From Mesotoga sp. (GTDB taxonomy: Bacteria > Thermotogota > Thermotogae > Petrotogales > Kosmotogaceae), in NCBI GenBank assembly GCA_011620045.1, contig WOZY01000231.1, positions 1 to 12,736 of the forward strand: DNA of 12,736 nucleotides. Reading direction: 5' to 3'. Below, piece after piece: positions 1-6,900 of this stretch (the stretch's first letter is position 1; each line of letters starts with the position of its first letter). The notes under the pieces were generated by a model. It was not told the origin of the DNA, searched no databases, and saw only the letters and a list, made by a program, of their open reading frames with translations. Position numbers and translations under genes: made by a program.

Positions 1-382
1 CGAAATCATGAAGTACATGGGGAGAAGCCATCCCAACAAAGGCTCCGCAATAGACCTCCACAGCATATTCCTTCGCAATGGCAACACCAACTAGACCGAC
101 AAGTGAAGCTGCAATAATTGCTCCAAGGCCGGGGTAGATATTGGCAATATATGCCGAAAGTGTTCCTGCAACAACCGCTATCGACACCAACGGGTATCCC
201 TTCAGTTCTTTCGGAGCCGGTTGTTTTGCCGGGAATTCCCGGAAAGCTTCTCAGACAAAACCTACGACGATGATGGAAAGAAAGGGGACCACAAAGCTCT
301 CCAGTTCAAGCTACGAAATTGCCGTTTGAACAAAGAGAAGAAGAGTCATGAAGACCAGCATCGTGAATCCCGACCATCTCAT
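1..382 (-). pseudogene. Broken membrane-protein gene, 5' part only, running off the left edge
   Basis: On the minus strand an ATG at 382-380 is preceded by a good ribosome binding site (TTTGGAGG, then CTGAAG). The frame reads through to the left edge, at least 127 codons, but is interrupted by TAG at codon 24 (313-311) and TGA at codon 44 (253-251). The encoded protein on both sides of the stops is coherent and hydrophobic: likely helices at about residues 5-21, 30-43, 66-80 and 84-105, separated by a proline- and lysine-rich segment (KQPAPKELKGYP). Each stop is one base away from a sense codon (for example CAG to TAG, CGA or TGG to TGA), and there is no frameshift, so this looks like a recently inactivated gene. 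A shorter product could restart at TTG 190-188, which has AAGGGA 6 nt upstream. I do not recognise the family, and the 3' end is not visible. Confidence 0.6.
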
Positions 383-591
383 CTTCAGCCTCCAAAGCAT
401 CTGTAAGAGACTATTAGCCCGTATTAGTTCCCGAGCGTAATTCTTACATCAAGATTCTAGTTCGTACACTTAACTCTTATGGGTCGATTCAGTTATCACT
501 TGCCGTACAAAGTCAGTTGTAAAAAATCAGGCAAATGCTGAAGAAGTTTCTGTCTTTTCGAGTTCTTTATCTTCTCGGTTAACGATAGGTT

Positions 592-608
592 GTCGTTTCT
601 GTAACGAC
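592..608. repeat. Short perfect inverted repeat, possible operator
   Basis: GTCGTT at 592-597 and AACGAC at 603-608 are perfect inverted arms around a 5-nt centre. The same AACGA core also occurs at 581-585. The repeat ends 22 bp before the TATAAT at 631-636, a position where a regulator could bind. It is followed by CGTTTT, but no transcript is known to come from upstream, so a terminator role is less natural. A chance repeat of this size is quite possible. Confidence 0.25.
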
Positions 609-630
609 CGTTTTGAGTGCGTTTAGGTAG

Positions 631-636
631 TATAAT
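631..636 (+). promoter_or_regulatory. Candidate -10 box (TATAAT) for the deacylase/GGT operon
   Basis: This is a perfect TATAAT hexamer in the only large gap upstream of the long plus-strand gene series. No good -35 box lies 16-18 bp upstream (608-613 reads CCGTTT), and it is not preceded by TGN, so support rests on the -10 alone. It would give a 5' leader of about 135 nt before the start at 781. Confidence 0.3.
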
Positions 637-763
637 CATTATATCGTACCATCATTTTTGAGCCCCCCAGATTACTGATTAAGTTTCAATGACCTCGAGG
701 TGTTTTTTTGCTGGCCAGCTCTTTGATACAATGACTATTCATTATCAGATAATCTTCAAGGGC

Positions 764-771
764 GGAAAGGG
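764..771 (+). promoter_or_regulatory. Ribosome binding site that decides the start of the first deacylase
   Basis: GGAAAGGG at 764-771 touches the upstream TTG at 772 directly but sits 9 nt before the TTG at 781. The 781 start (reading MKRHFKF) is therefore favoured over 772 (reading MVSLKRHF). Confidence 0.55.
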
Positions 772-780
772 TTGGTATCC

Positions 781-1902
781 TTGAAAAGACATTTCAAATT
801 CCTGATTTTCGTTGCTATTGTTGCAGTGGTTGTGGTTTTATCAGCCTTTTCATTTACCGCCATGTGGGAAGATCCGCCGATTATTCCCGGCTCCGGCGTG
901 ACGGAAATCAGAATGTTGAGCGAATGGCTGCCATCTATTGAAGGCACGATGCTGGACACTGAGGTTTATGTGATCAACGGCTCCGAAGAGGGGGGGAAGT
1001 TTCTCCTTCTCGGCGGGACGCATCCCAACGAACCAGGTGGTACTCTTGCAGCAGTTGTCTTTATCGAGAACGTGTCTGCAATTTCGGGAACTGTTTATGT
1101 GATACCTAGATCCAATCACAGCGCCTTTACCCACAATGATGCAATGGAAGGTTCTCCTCAATTCTTTTCAATACAGTTGCCGGACGGCTCGCAGAGAGTC
1201 TTCAGATTCGGTTCACGGAGAACCAATCCCATTTCTCAGTGGCCAGATCCGACGATATATCTTCACCCGACGGGAGCCACGCTGGGAGGCGGAGAAGTTT
1301 CCAACCTGAACAGGACCTTCCCCGGACGAGAAGACGGTTATTCTACCGAAAAGGTAGCTGCCGCTATTATGAACCTTGTGCTTGAAGAGGAGATAGATCT
1401 GGTTTGCGATCTGCACGAGTCTTCACCGGAATATCCAGTAAACAATGCAATCGTCTTTCACCAGGATTCCGCAGAACTGGCAATTATGACTCAGATGATG
1501 CTCGAGATGGAAGGTGTCGACATCAGACTTGAAGAATCTCCAGTCAATCTTAGAGGGTTAACTCACAGAGAGATCGGGGATAATTCAGATGCTCAAGTTG
1601 TTCTCCTCGAAGTATCAAATCCTTCACAGGGAAGACTGCGGGGAAAGACAACGGAAGATCTCGTTACAAAGGGAATCGACAAGTTCTATTTGCAGGCTTC
1701 CAAAGACGGAAAATTGTTCGCTCCATATGACGAAAGCGGTTATCCTCTTGATCTCAGAGTCGCGAGACATATGGCAACAATCAGAGTTCTAATCGATTCC
1801 TGGAACATGATGTTTCCCGACAGGATGATCCTTCTTTCGGACATTCCACCCTACGAGGGGCTGGTTGATGGTCTGGGGACTTATCTTAATCCAGTTTCAT
1901 GA
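781..1902 (+). CDS. Membrane-anchored M14-type zinc deacylase (succinylglutamate desuccinylase/aspartoacylase-like)
   Basis: This is a 373-residue protein starting at TTG 781 (alternative TTG 772, badly spaced from the ribosome binding site). Residues 4-28 form a strongly hydrophobic segment after a basic N-terminus, so it is exported or anchored with the catalytic domain outside. The M14 AstE/AspA signature is present. GGTHPNE supplies metal ligands His81 and Glu84, and DLHES supplies the third ligand His212. NLNRTFPG supplies the Asn177-Arg178 pair expected to hold the substrate carboxylate, and Glu277 in VLLEVSNP is the likely general base. The family removes acyl groups from amino acids or trims peptides by hydrolysing an amide bond. 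The real substrate cannot be read from the sequence. It leads a gene series with a GGT-family hydrolase 32 bp downstream and has a full-length paralogue at 4317. The export signal argues against cytoplasmic arginine catabolism (AstE proper). Confidence 0.8.
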   Translation: MKRHFKFLIFVAIVAVVVVLSAFSFTAMWEDPPIIPGSGVTEIRMLSEWLPSIEGTMLDTEVYVINGSEEGGKFLLLGGTHPNEPGGTLAAVVFIENVSAISGTVYVIPRSNHSAFTHNDAMEGSPQFFSIQLPDGSQRVFRFGSRRTNPISQWPDPTIYLHPTGATLGGGEVSNLNRTFPGREDGYSTEKVAAAIMNLVLEEEIDLVCDLHESSPEYPVNNAIVFHQDSAELAIMTQMMLEMEGVDIRLEESPVNLRGLTHREIGDNSDAQVVLLEVSNPSQGRLRGKTTEDLVTKGIDKFYLQASKDGKLFAPYDESGYPLDLRVARHMATIRVLIDSWNMMFPDRMILLSDIPPYEGLVDGLGTYLNPVS

Positions 1903-1934
1903 GAAACACACATTTCTAGATTGGAGGGGAAAGA

Positions 1935-3674
1935 ATGAAAAAAGTAGTATTATTCGTTACACTTGTCGTCTTTGCGTTTACGGCCTCGTTTGCTACCGTG
2001 ACTGCTCCAACAGTTGCCTCGAGCAATGGAATGGTGGCTGCAGTCAATAATTACGCAGCCGAAGTCGGCGCAAAGATTCTCGAGATGGGGGGCAACGCTG
2101 TTGACGCTGCGATTGCCGTGAGTTTTGCTCTAGGCGTTGTCGAACCCTACGCGTCCGGTTTAGGCGGAGAAGGCTATGCCGTAATCACAATGGCCGATGG
2201 ACGCAAATTTGCTATCGACTTCAGGAGCACAGCTCCGATGGCTGCCTCTTACGAAGCTCTTTCAGAGCTCGGACTGACCCTGAGCAAAGCAAATTACACT
2301 CCAAGGGGGGCCTGTGTTCCCGGAGTTCCTGCCGGAATAAAGGAAGCCTGGCTGCTCGGAGCAACAATGCCTCTCAAGGATCTTATCCAGCCCGCGATAG
2401 ACCTTGCAAGAGATGGATTCATAGTTGACGAGACGTTCGCCCAGACAACTTCCGACAAATACGAGCTGGTACTCGAAAACGGCTTCGATTTCTTGAATGA
2501 GGGTTTTGTCTGGGAAGCCGGGTCGGTATTCACAAATCCTCAGCTGGCAGAGACTCTTGAAAGGATAAAAGAGGAAGGCATCGATACATTCTACACGGGA
2601 AGCCTCGCAGATGAGATCGAAGAGTTCATGATTGAGAATGACGGTTTCATTAGGAAATCAGATCTCGAGATGTACAGGGCCATTGTAAGAGAGCCGCTTC
2701 ACGGGACTTACAGAGGTTACGACTTATACGTTCCACATCCGCCGGTTTCCGGCCCTCAGTTTATCGCCGTTCTCAATACTCTTGAGAACTACAATCTTCC
2801 TGCAATGAGCTGGGACGATCCTCTTGCAGTTCATATTATTCAGCAGGCACTTGTTCTTGGAGACGTCGACAGAAGAGCTTACATAAGCGATCCCGAGTTC
2901 TACGACCTCCCTTACGAAGCCTTCATGAGCAAAGAATACGCGAAAACAAGATTCATGGCGATCAATCTGTCACAGGCCTTCGATCCCGCTTCTTACTATG
3001 ACTATCAGGGAAACGCTTACCCCTTCGCCGACGGATCGTCATACGAAGAGGTCCTTCTCGAAGCTCTCGAGTCGGTAGCCGCTAATGAAAGCGGAGTGGA
3101 AGAATCGCCATCGACAACCCATTTCTCCATTGTTGACAAAGACGGGAACGCCGTAGCCTGGACGCAGACGATCTCGAGCTTCTTCGGTACAAGCGTTTAT
3201 TTCAAAGGCTTTTTCTTCAACAACGAAATGTACAATTTTGCCAGCTCATACAGAGAAGGGGATGTTATAAACCTTACCGGAGGAATGAGACCAAGAACGA
3301 CAATCTGTCCGACAATAATTCAGAAGGATGGAAAGGTTCGCTGGGTAATCGGTACACCTGGAGGCGGAAGAATAATCTCCACCATGGTTCAGTTGGCGGT
3401 TGACCTGATTGACTTCAACATGCCTGTGGACCAGGCAATAAGAACTCCCAAGTTCGTTGGATACACAACTTATAAGGATCTCAGAATTGAAGAAGGCTAT
3501 CCGCAGACTACTCTTGACTTCCTCGAAAAGGTTCTTGGACATCAGCTAAACGTATATTCATACCCCGATCTCTTCTTTGGCGGCCCGAATCTTGTTTCTG
3601 TTGAAGAAAATGGTTTGATGATAGGAGCCGGCTCCATAAGAAGATTAGGATCTGCTTCTGCTCCAGAATTTTGA
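1935..3674 (+). CDS. ggt: Secreted gamma-glutamyltransferase-family Ntn hydrolase
   Basis: This is a 579-residue protein with ATG at 1935 after a GGAGGGG site (1922-1928). Residues 1-20 are a classical signal peptide ending in ASFA. The family is translated as a proenzyme that cuts itself before a threonine. Here that is Thr394 in PSTTHFSIVDKDGNAVA, splitting large (about 21-393) and small (394-579) subunits. Arg97 in DFRSTAP matches the alpha-carboxylate-binding Arg114 of E. coli GGT, and Gly476-Gly477 in GTPGGGR match the oxyanion-hole glycines 483-484. Other pocket residues differ: Asn411 is Ser414, Asp433 is Asn434 (NNEMYNF), and Ser462-Ser463 are Thr455-Thr456. The segment between NNEM and RPRTT is about 8 residues shorter than in E. 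coli, so the lid loop is reduced or absent, as in Bacillus GGT. The fold and autoprocessing look intact, but the acyl-group specificity may not be gamma-glutamyl. It lies between deacylase and DUF6305-like genes with short gaps. Confidence 0.88.
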   Translation: MKKVVLFVTLVVFAFTASFATVTAPTVASSNGMVAAVNNYAAEVGAKILEMGGNAVDAAIAVSFALGVVEPYASGLGGEGYAVITMADGRKFAIDFRSTAPMAASYEALSELGLTLSKANYTPRGACVPGVPAGIKEAWLLGATMPLKDLIQPAIDLARDGFIVDETFAQTTSDKYELVLENGFDFLNEGFVWEAGSVFTNPQLAETLERIKEEGIDTFYTGSLADEIEEFMIENDGFIRKSDLEMYRAIVREPLHGTYRGYDLYVPHPPVSGPQFIAVLNTLENYNLPAMSWDDPLAVHIIQQALVLGDVDRRAYISDPEFYDLPYEAFMSKEYAKTRFMAINLSQAFDPASYYDYQGNAYPFADGSSYEEVLLEALESVAANESGVEESPSTTHFSIVDKDGNAVAWTQTISSFFGTSVYFKGFFFNNEMYNFASSYREGDVINLTGGMRPRTTICPTIIQKDGKVRWVIGTPGGGRIISTMVQLAVDLIDFNMPVDQAIRTPKFVGYTTYKDLRIEEGYPQTTLDFLEKVLGHQLNVYSYPDLFFGGPNLVSVEENGLMIGAGSIRRLGSASAPEF

Positions 3675-3696
3675 GAAATAGAAAGGATGATGTGAT

Positions 3697-4260
3697 TTGA
3701 AAAGGTTACTTATTGTACTTCTGATTATCGGCGTCGTGTCTGTTGGATTTGCTGCAGATGGGACCGAACAAGGATTCGTTCTTGAAGAACCCGTTGCAGT
3801 TACTTCGGCCGGGCAATCTCCCGGTGCGCTTCAGTTCACAGTAGTTGCAAAGATGGTCAAGCTGGAATACACTTTTGAAAAGCTTCTTAGCGTAGAGACA
3901 GTAGACATCTCTCAATTCAAGACCCTTGTGCTGGTCGTTGGTGCCAGTGGAAAAGGACTTGGGGCTGCCAATATAGATATCGAGGCAGAGATCTTGAGAG
4001 TGAAGTCACTAGCAGAAGCGGCAGAAAAAAGTGGTGTAAAAGTAGTCATCTGCAATCTAGAAGGCGAATCGAGAAGGGGCCCGTCTTCCGACAGAATAGT
4101 CACCGAACTCGCACCTTTTGCAGACGCTTACTTTGTAAAATCAGACGCTGATCAAGACGGTTTCTTCACAACGTTCAGCGAAAAGGCCGGAGTACCCCTG
4201 GCAACTTTTGAAAAGACAGTTGACCTGAAAGACGTACTGGCCGAATATTTCGGCAAATAG
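3697..4260 (+). CDS. Small exported protein, DUF6305-like
   Basis: This is a 187-residue protein starting at TTG 3697 with AAAGG 10 nt upstream. The nearby ATGs at 3687 and 3690 run straight into TGA, so they are not starts. Residues 1-20 form a signal peptide (hydrophobic core, ending GFAAD). The mature protein begins EEPVAVTSAGQSPGALQ, has an alternating beta/alpha pattern with the glycine-rich turn VVGASGKGLGAANID (81-95), EGESRRGPSSD (122-132) and ends GVPLATFEKTVDL. This resembles proteins I recall as DUF6305, a family of unknown function found near TRAP permeases and GGT-like genes in Thermotogota; the match is from memory. A role as a periplasmic ligand-binding partner for the DctM permease is speculation. 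The gene is 22 bp after the GGT gene and is followed at once by a terminator hairpin. Confidence 0.75.
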   Translation: MKRLLIVLLIIGVVSVGFAADGTEQGFVLEEPVAVTSAGQSPGALQFTVVAKMVKLEYTFEKLLSVETVDISQFKTLVLVVGASGKGLGAANIDIEAEILRVKSLAEAAEKSGVKVVICNLEGESRRGPSSDRIVTELAPFADAYFVKSDADQDGFFTTFSEKAGVPLATFEKTVDLKDVLAEYFGK

Positions 4261-4272
4261 CAATATGAATAG

Positions 4273-4300
4273 AAGGGGCGCACTCCTGCGCCCCTTATTT
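4273..4300 (+). terminator. Intrinsic terminator between the DUF6305-like gene and the second deacylase
   Basis: AAGGGGCGC (4273-4281) pairs perfectly with GCGCCCCTT (4288-4296) around a 6-nt ACTCCT loop, followed by ATTTCTTT. The stem begins 13 nt after the upstream stop codon, and the tail runs into the next ribosome binding site (GGAGGA 4305-4310). The T-tract is imperfect and there is no room for a promoter before the next start at 4317. It may therefore act as a partial terminator that lowers expression of the downstream deacylase and transporter genes. Confidence 0.7.
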
Positions 4301-4316
4301 CTTTGGAGGAAAACTA

Positions 4317-5384
4317 ATGAGAATAAAAGCAATTCTACTTGTAACTCTATTTCTAGCTTCTGCACTCTTCGGAACTTTTTTCAGACCGGATGTGCGTCCC
4401 GGATACGGTGTTACCGACATCGGCTGGTTATCTGACTATTTCTCTCCACTGCGAAACACGAATATGGATACTCCCGTGTATTTCATGGACAGTGGCGTCG
4501 ATGGACCGACCTTTCTTCTAATGGGGGGCACCCATGCGAGAGAAATCTCTGGCACAACCGCAGCTATAGTCTTCATAGAGAATGTTGCAGTTACGAAAGG
4601 CAGGGTAATCGTAGTTCCCTTTTCAAATATCAGCGCGGCTTCAATACCTGACGAGACGGGAAAGTCACCTCATCTGATACCGATTGAAAGCAGATCCGGC
4701 TCAAGGTTCTTAGTGTACGGCGACAGAAGAACCGATCCGCTTGATCAGGGCATTCCTGATCCTGAGATCTTCAAACATGCTCAATCTGATTTCACTCTCG
4801 ATGATGGGGCGGAATCCAGGAATTTGAACAGGCAGTATCCGGGAGTCGCAGATGGAAATCCTACTCAGCAGCTTGCGTACGCAATAAACCAGCTCGTAAA
4901 AACCGAGAACGTAGATTTCAATCTTGACATGCACGAGAGCGGAACGCCGGACAGCTACATCGACAGCAAGGGAAATCAACGTTCTGGAAGCAGCCTGGCT
5001 TACACCCTTGTCTGTCATCCCGATGCTCTTGAAATCGGAGCCGTAGCTATTATGGAAATAGAAGCCTTCTACGGTGTTTCAGTGAAGCTTGAGGAATCAA
5101 ACAAGGCCTTCAGAGGTCTCAGCCATCTTGAGATACGAGATGCCACAGGCTCGCTTTCATTCCTTTCGGAGACACCAAATCCCGGACAGGATTCTTGGAG
5201 AGACAGATTTGATGTTATCAACGATCCCGATTATCCGTTGAGCCACAGGGCAGGTCTGCAGCTTCAGATAATAAGATCTCTCTTCGGTGCTTACGAAATG
5301 ATGATAGGTGAAACGGTAGAGGTCGAGAATCTTCCTTCTTATGAGGAAGTCATGCAGAATGGGATATTCTCTTACTTGAACTGA
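4317..5384 (+). CDS. Exported M14-type zinc deacylase, paralogue of the first deacylase
   Basis: This is a 355-residue protein with ATG 4317 after GGAGGA at 6-nt spacing. Residues 1-19 are a signal peptide (MRIKAILLVTLFLASALFG) that looks cleavable, unlike the longer anchor of its paralogue. Catalytic elements are complete. GGTHARE provides His73 and Glu76, and DMHES provides His206. NLNRQYPG provides Asn171-Arg172, DRRTDP is at 136-141, and Glu285 in FLSETPNP is the probable general base. It aligns with the protein at 781-1902 over its whole length (PGxGVTxIxxLS near the start, RGLxHxEI in the middle, a YLN ending), so the two arose by duplication and diverged strongly. The HARE form is also typical of M14 carboxypeptidases, so a peptidase activity is possible. 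The stop is 10 nt before the DctM start, so the two are probably co-translated. Confidence 0.8.
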   Translation: MRIKAILLVTLFLASALFGTFFRPDVRPGYGVTDIGWLSDYFSPLRNTNMDTPVYFMDSGVDGPTFLLMGGTHAREISGTTAAIVFIENVAVTKGRVIVVPFSNISAASIPDETGKSPHLIPIESRSGSRFLVYGDRRTDPLDQGIPDPEIFKHAQSDFTLDDGAESRNLNRQYPGVADGNPTQQLAYAINQLVKTENVDFNLDMHESGTPDSYIDSKGNQRSGSSLAYTLVCHPDALEIGAVAIMEIEAFYGVSVKLEESNKAFRGLSHLEIRDATGSLSFLSETPNPGQDSWRDRFDVINDPDYPLSHRAGLQLQIIRSLFGAYEMMIGETVEVENLPSYEEVMQNGIFSYLN

Positions 5385-5394
5385 ATTTCCGGGG

Positions 5395-6759
5395 GTGAAT
5401 GTCATCTATACGCCTGAAGTCTGGTATTTTTTAGTAATGCTGATAACGTTCGTGGGTCTTGCAATTATTAAGATCCCAATTTCCGTTTCATTGATGTTCT
5501 CCGCACTTGCTGGCTCGATAGTCTTCGGCGAGTTCTTCCCTCTCAGGCATCTCGTGGAAGGTGGATTTGGTTACATAGACACCATACTTGTGATCGGCTC
5601 TGCGATGATTTTCATGGAAGCGATCAAAGTGTCGGGCCTTCTTGATACAATTGCAGGCAACATGACGATCGCCCTTCACAAGAAGCCAACCTTTCTTCTC
5701 GTATTGCTTACTTTCTTCATAATGATTGCAGGCATGATTACCGGTTCGTCAACGGCTACAGTCCTTACAACCGGTGCAATTGCCTTCCCGGTGCTGAAGA
5801 ATCTTGGGCTGAGCAAGCGAAGAGCCGGTTCTATAATCGCAATGAGCGGAATCTACGGCATGATAGCACCTCCGATCAACTTGCCCGCAATGATCATCGG
5901 TCAGGGAGTCGACATGCCTTACATTGGATTCACTACCCCTCTTCTTCTTATGACCTTTCCCCTGGCAATTGTCACCTCGCTCATAATCGGAGCTCGCCAG
6001 GTAAAACCGGTCGATCTCGAGGAATTCAGGAAAACTAGAGAGAGGGAACCGATCAAGGGCTTTGCAGTGTACTTGCCTCTGATTCTGATGGTAATACTTA
6101 TGGTTCTGGAAAACGTTAGCTGGGGCTTCTCCCTCGGTTTGCCCCTGATTTTCATGCTCTCCGCGATAGTCGCAACCATTACGGGGGCGAAAGGCAATCT
6201 ATTGAGGATCTCAATATCGGCCATACAGAACTCTCTCGGAATTCTATCAATACTCATCGGCGTGGGGATGTTTATTCAGATCATGACACTGAACGGCGTC
6301 CGAGGTCTTATTGTGGGCTTCCTCAACGGCCTTCCGCAAGGAGCTCTACTGGCCGGAATCGCTCTGGGTATTCCGGCCTTTGGTGCTGTCTCGTCTTATG
6401 GTTCGGCTTCGGTGCTTGGAGTTCCCTTCTTACTCGCCTTTCTTGGCAACAACGATATCGTCGTCTGTTCGGCCCTTTCTCTGCTCGCCGGCCTTGGAGA
6501 TATGGTGCCGCCAACGGCCCTTGCCGGCATATTCGCCGCTCATGTTGTCGGAGAGAAGAACTATTTCAAGATCTGGCTAAGCTCGATGCCAGCCTTTTTC
6601 ATTACGATGATATTCGCTACCATTACCATAATCTACTCAAACGCGGTGGGAAGATTCGCAAATAGCTGGTACTTCTATCCAGTTTTCATAGTTGGTCTTG
6701 TAATCGTTGCGGTCGCACTTCTTTTGGTAGATAAGGGAAAGGAGATGCCGGTGTCGTGA
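5395..6759 (+). CDS. TRAP transporter large permease (DctM-type), orphan
   Basis: This is a 454-residue, very hydrophobic protein with about 12 membrane segments, in the inner membrane. DctM hallmarks occur in both inverted halves: GSSTATVLTTGAIAFP (117-132) with IAPPIN (157-162), and AFGAVSSYGSASVLGVPF (328-345) with VPPTAL (371-376). Members of this family move carboxylates or related solutes with Na+ or H+, normally with a DctP binding protein and a DctQ small membrane subunit. Neither is encoded here. The start is GTG 5395; its G-rich ribosome binding site (CCGGGG, 5389-5394) lies unusually close, and the next in-frame ATG (residue 15) would cut into the first helix. The upstream stop at 5377-5379 rules out an earlier start. 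It follows the exported deacylase by 10 nt and overlaps the next small gene by 4 nt, so import of a deacylation product is a reasonable guess. Confidence 0.85.
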   Translation: MNVIYTPEVWYFLVMLITFVGLAIIKIPISVSLMFSALAGSIVFGEFFPLRHLVEGGFGYIDTILVIGSAMIFMEAIKVSGLLDTIAGNMTIALHKKPTFLLVLLTFFIMIAGMITGSSTATVLTTGAIAFPVLKNLGLSKRRAGSIIAMSGIYGMIAPPINLPAMIIGQGVDMPYIGFTTPLLLMTFPLAIVTSLIIGARQVKPVDLEEFRKTREREPIKGFAVYLPLILMVILMVLENVSWGFSLGLPLIFMLSAIVATITGAKGNLLRISISAIQNSLGILSILIGVGMFIQIMTLNGVRGLIVGFLNGLPQGALLAGIALGIPAFGAVSSYGSASVLGVPFLLAFLGNNDIVVCSALSLLAGLGDMVPPTALAGIFAAHVVGEKNYFKIWLSSMPAFFITMIFATITIIYSNAVGRFANSWYFYPVFIVGLVIVAVALLLVDKGKEMPVS

Positions 6760-6899
6760 CATTCGTATATATTGCAATTGCAGTGTATCTTGCTTCTGTT
6801 TTGATTTATTCGGCTTATAAGACTGCCAAGAAATGGGAGTGGGTCATGAGCGCCATGATACTCATCCCGCTAATCTTAAGGATCTTTCTTATTAAGTAG
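6756..6899 (+). CDS. 47-residue two-helix membrane protein coupled to DctM
   Basis: GTG 6756 overlaps the DctM stop codon by 4 nt (GTGA), with GGAG at 6741-6744 upstream: the classic arrangement for translational coupling. The product begins MTFVYIAIAVYLA and has two predicted membrane helices (about 3-21 and 29-46) joined by a basic loop (YKTAKKWEW). It ends at TAG 6897-6899. It is far too short for DctQ, which normally has four helices, and I recognise no family. The coupling suggests an accessory subunit or stabiliser of the permease. The coding-like composition, strict hydrophobic/basic pattern and absence of any other use of this stretch support it being a real gene. Confidence 0.65.
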   Translation: MTFVYIAIAVYLASVLIYSAYKTAKKWEWVMSAMILIPLILRIFLIK

Positions 6900-6900
6900 A

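Larger units (their letters stand above)
383..780. other. Intergenic stretch between divergent genes
   Basis: About 400 bp lies between the broken minus-strand gene and the plus-strand deacylase gene, with no convincing open frame on either strand. It should hold the promoters of both. The clearest plus-strand signal is TATAAT at 631-636. A weaker pair is TTGATA 723-728 with GATAAT 748-753, whose 19-bp spacing is long. A short inverted repeat (592-608) lies just upstream of the TATAAT. I see no convincing minus-strand promoter and no strong terminator. Confidence 0.6.

Noticed and set aside
141..406. Two overlapping plus-strand open frames of about 61 residues at the left edge
   Set aside because: They lie opposite the broken minus-strand membrane gene, lack convincing ribosome binding sites, and their products are low-complexity and protein-unlike.
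772..780. TTG 772 as the start of the first deacylase
   Set aside because: The GGAAAGGG site touches this codon directly; TTG 781 has normal 9-nt spacing.
5399..5434. ATG 5399 opening an 11-codon leader peptide overlapping the DctM start
   Set aside because: It has better ribosome-binding-site spacing than the GTG start, but the peptide has no regulatory codon run and no attenuator structure follows. It is more likely incidental.
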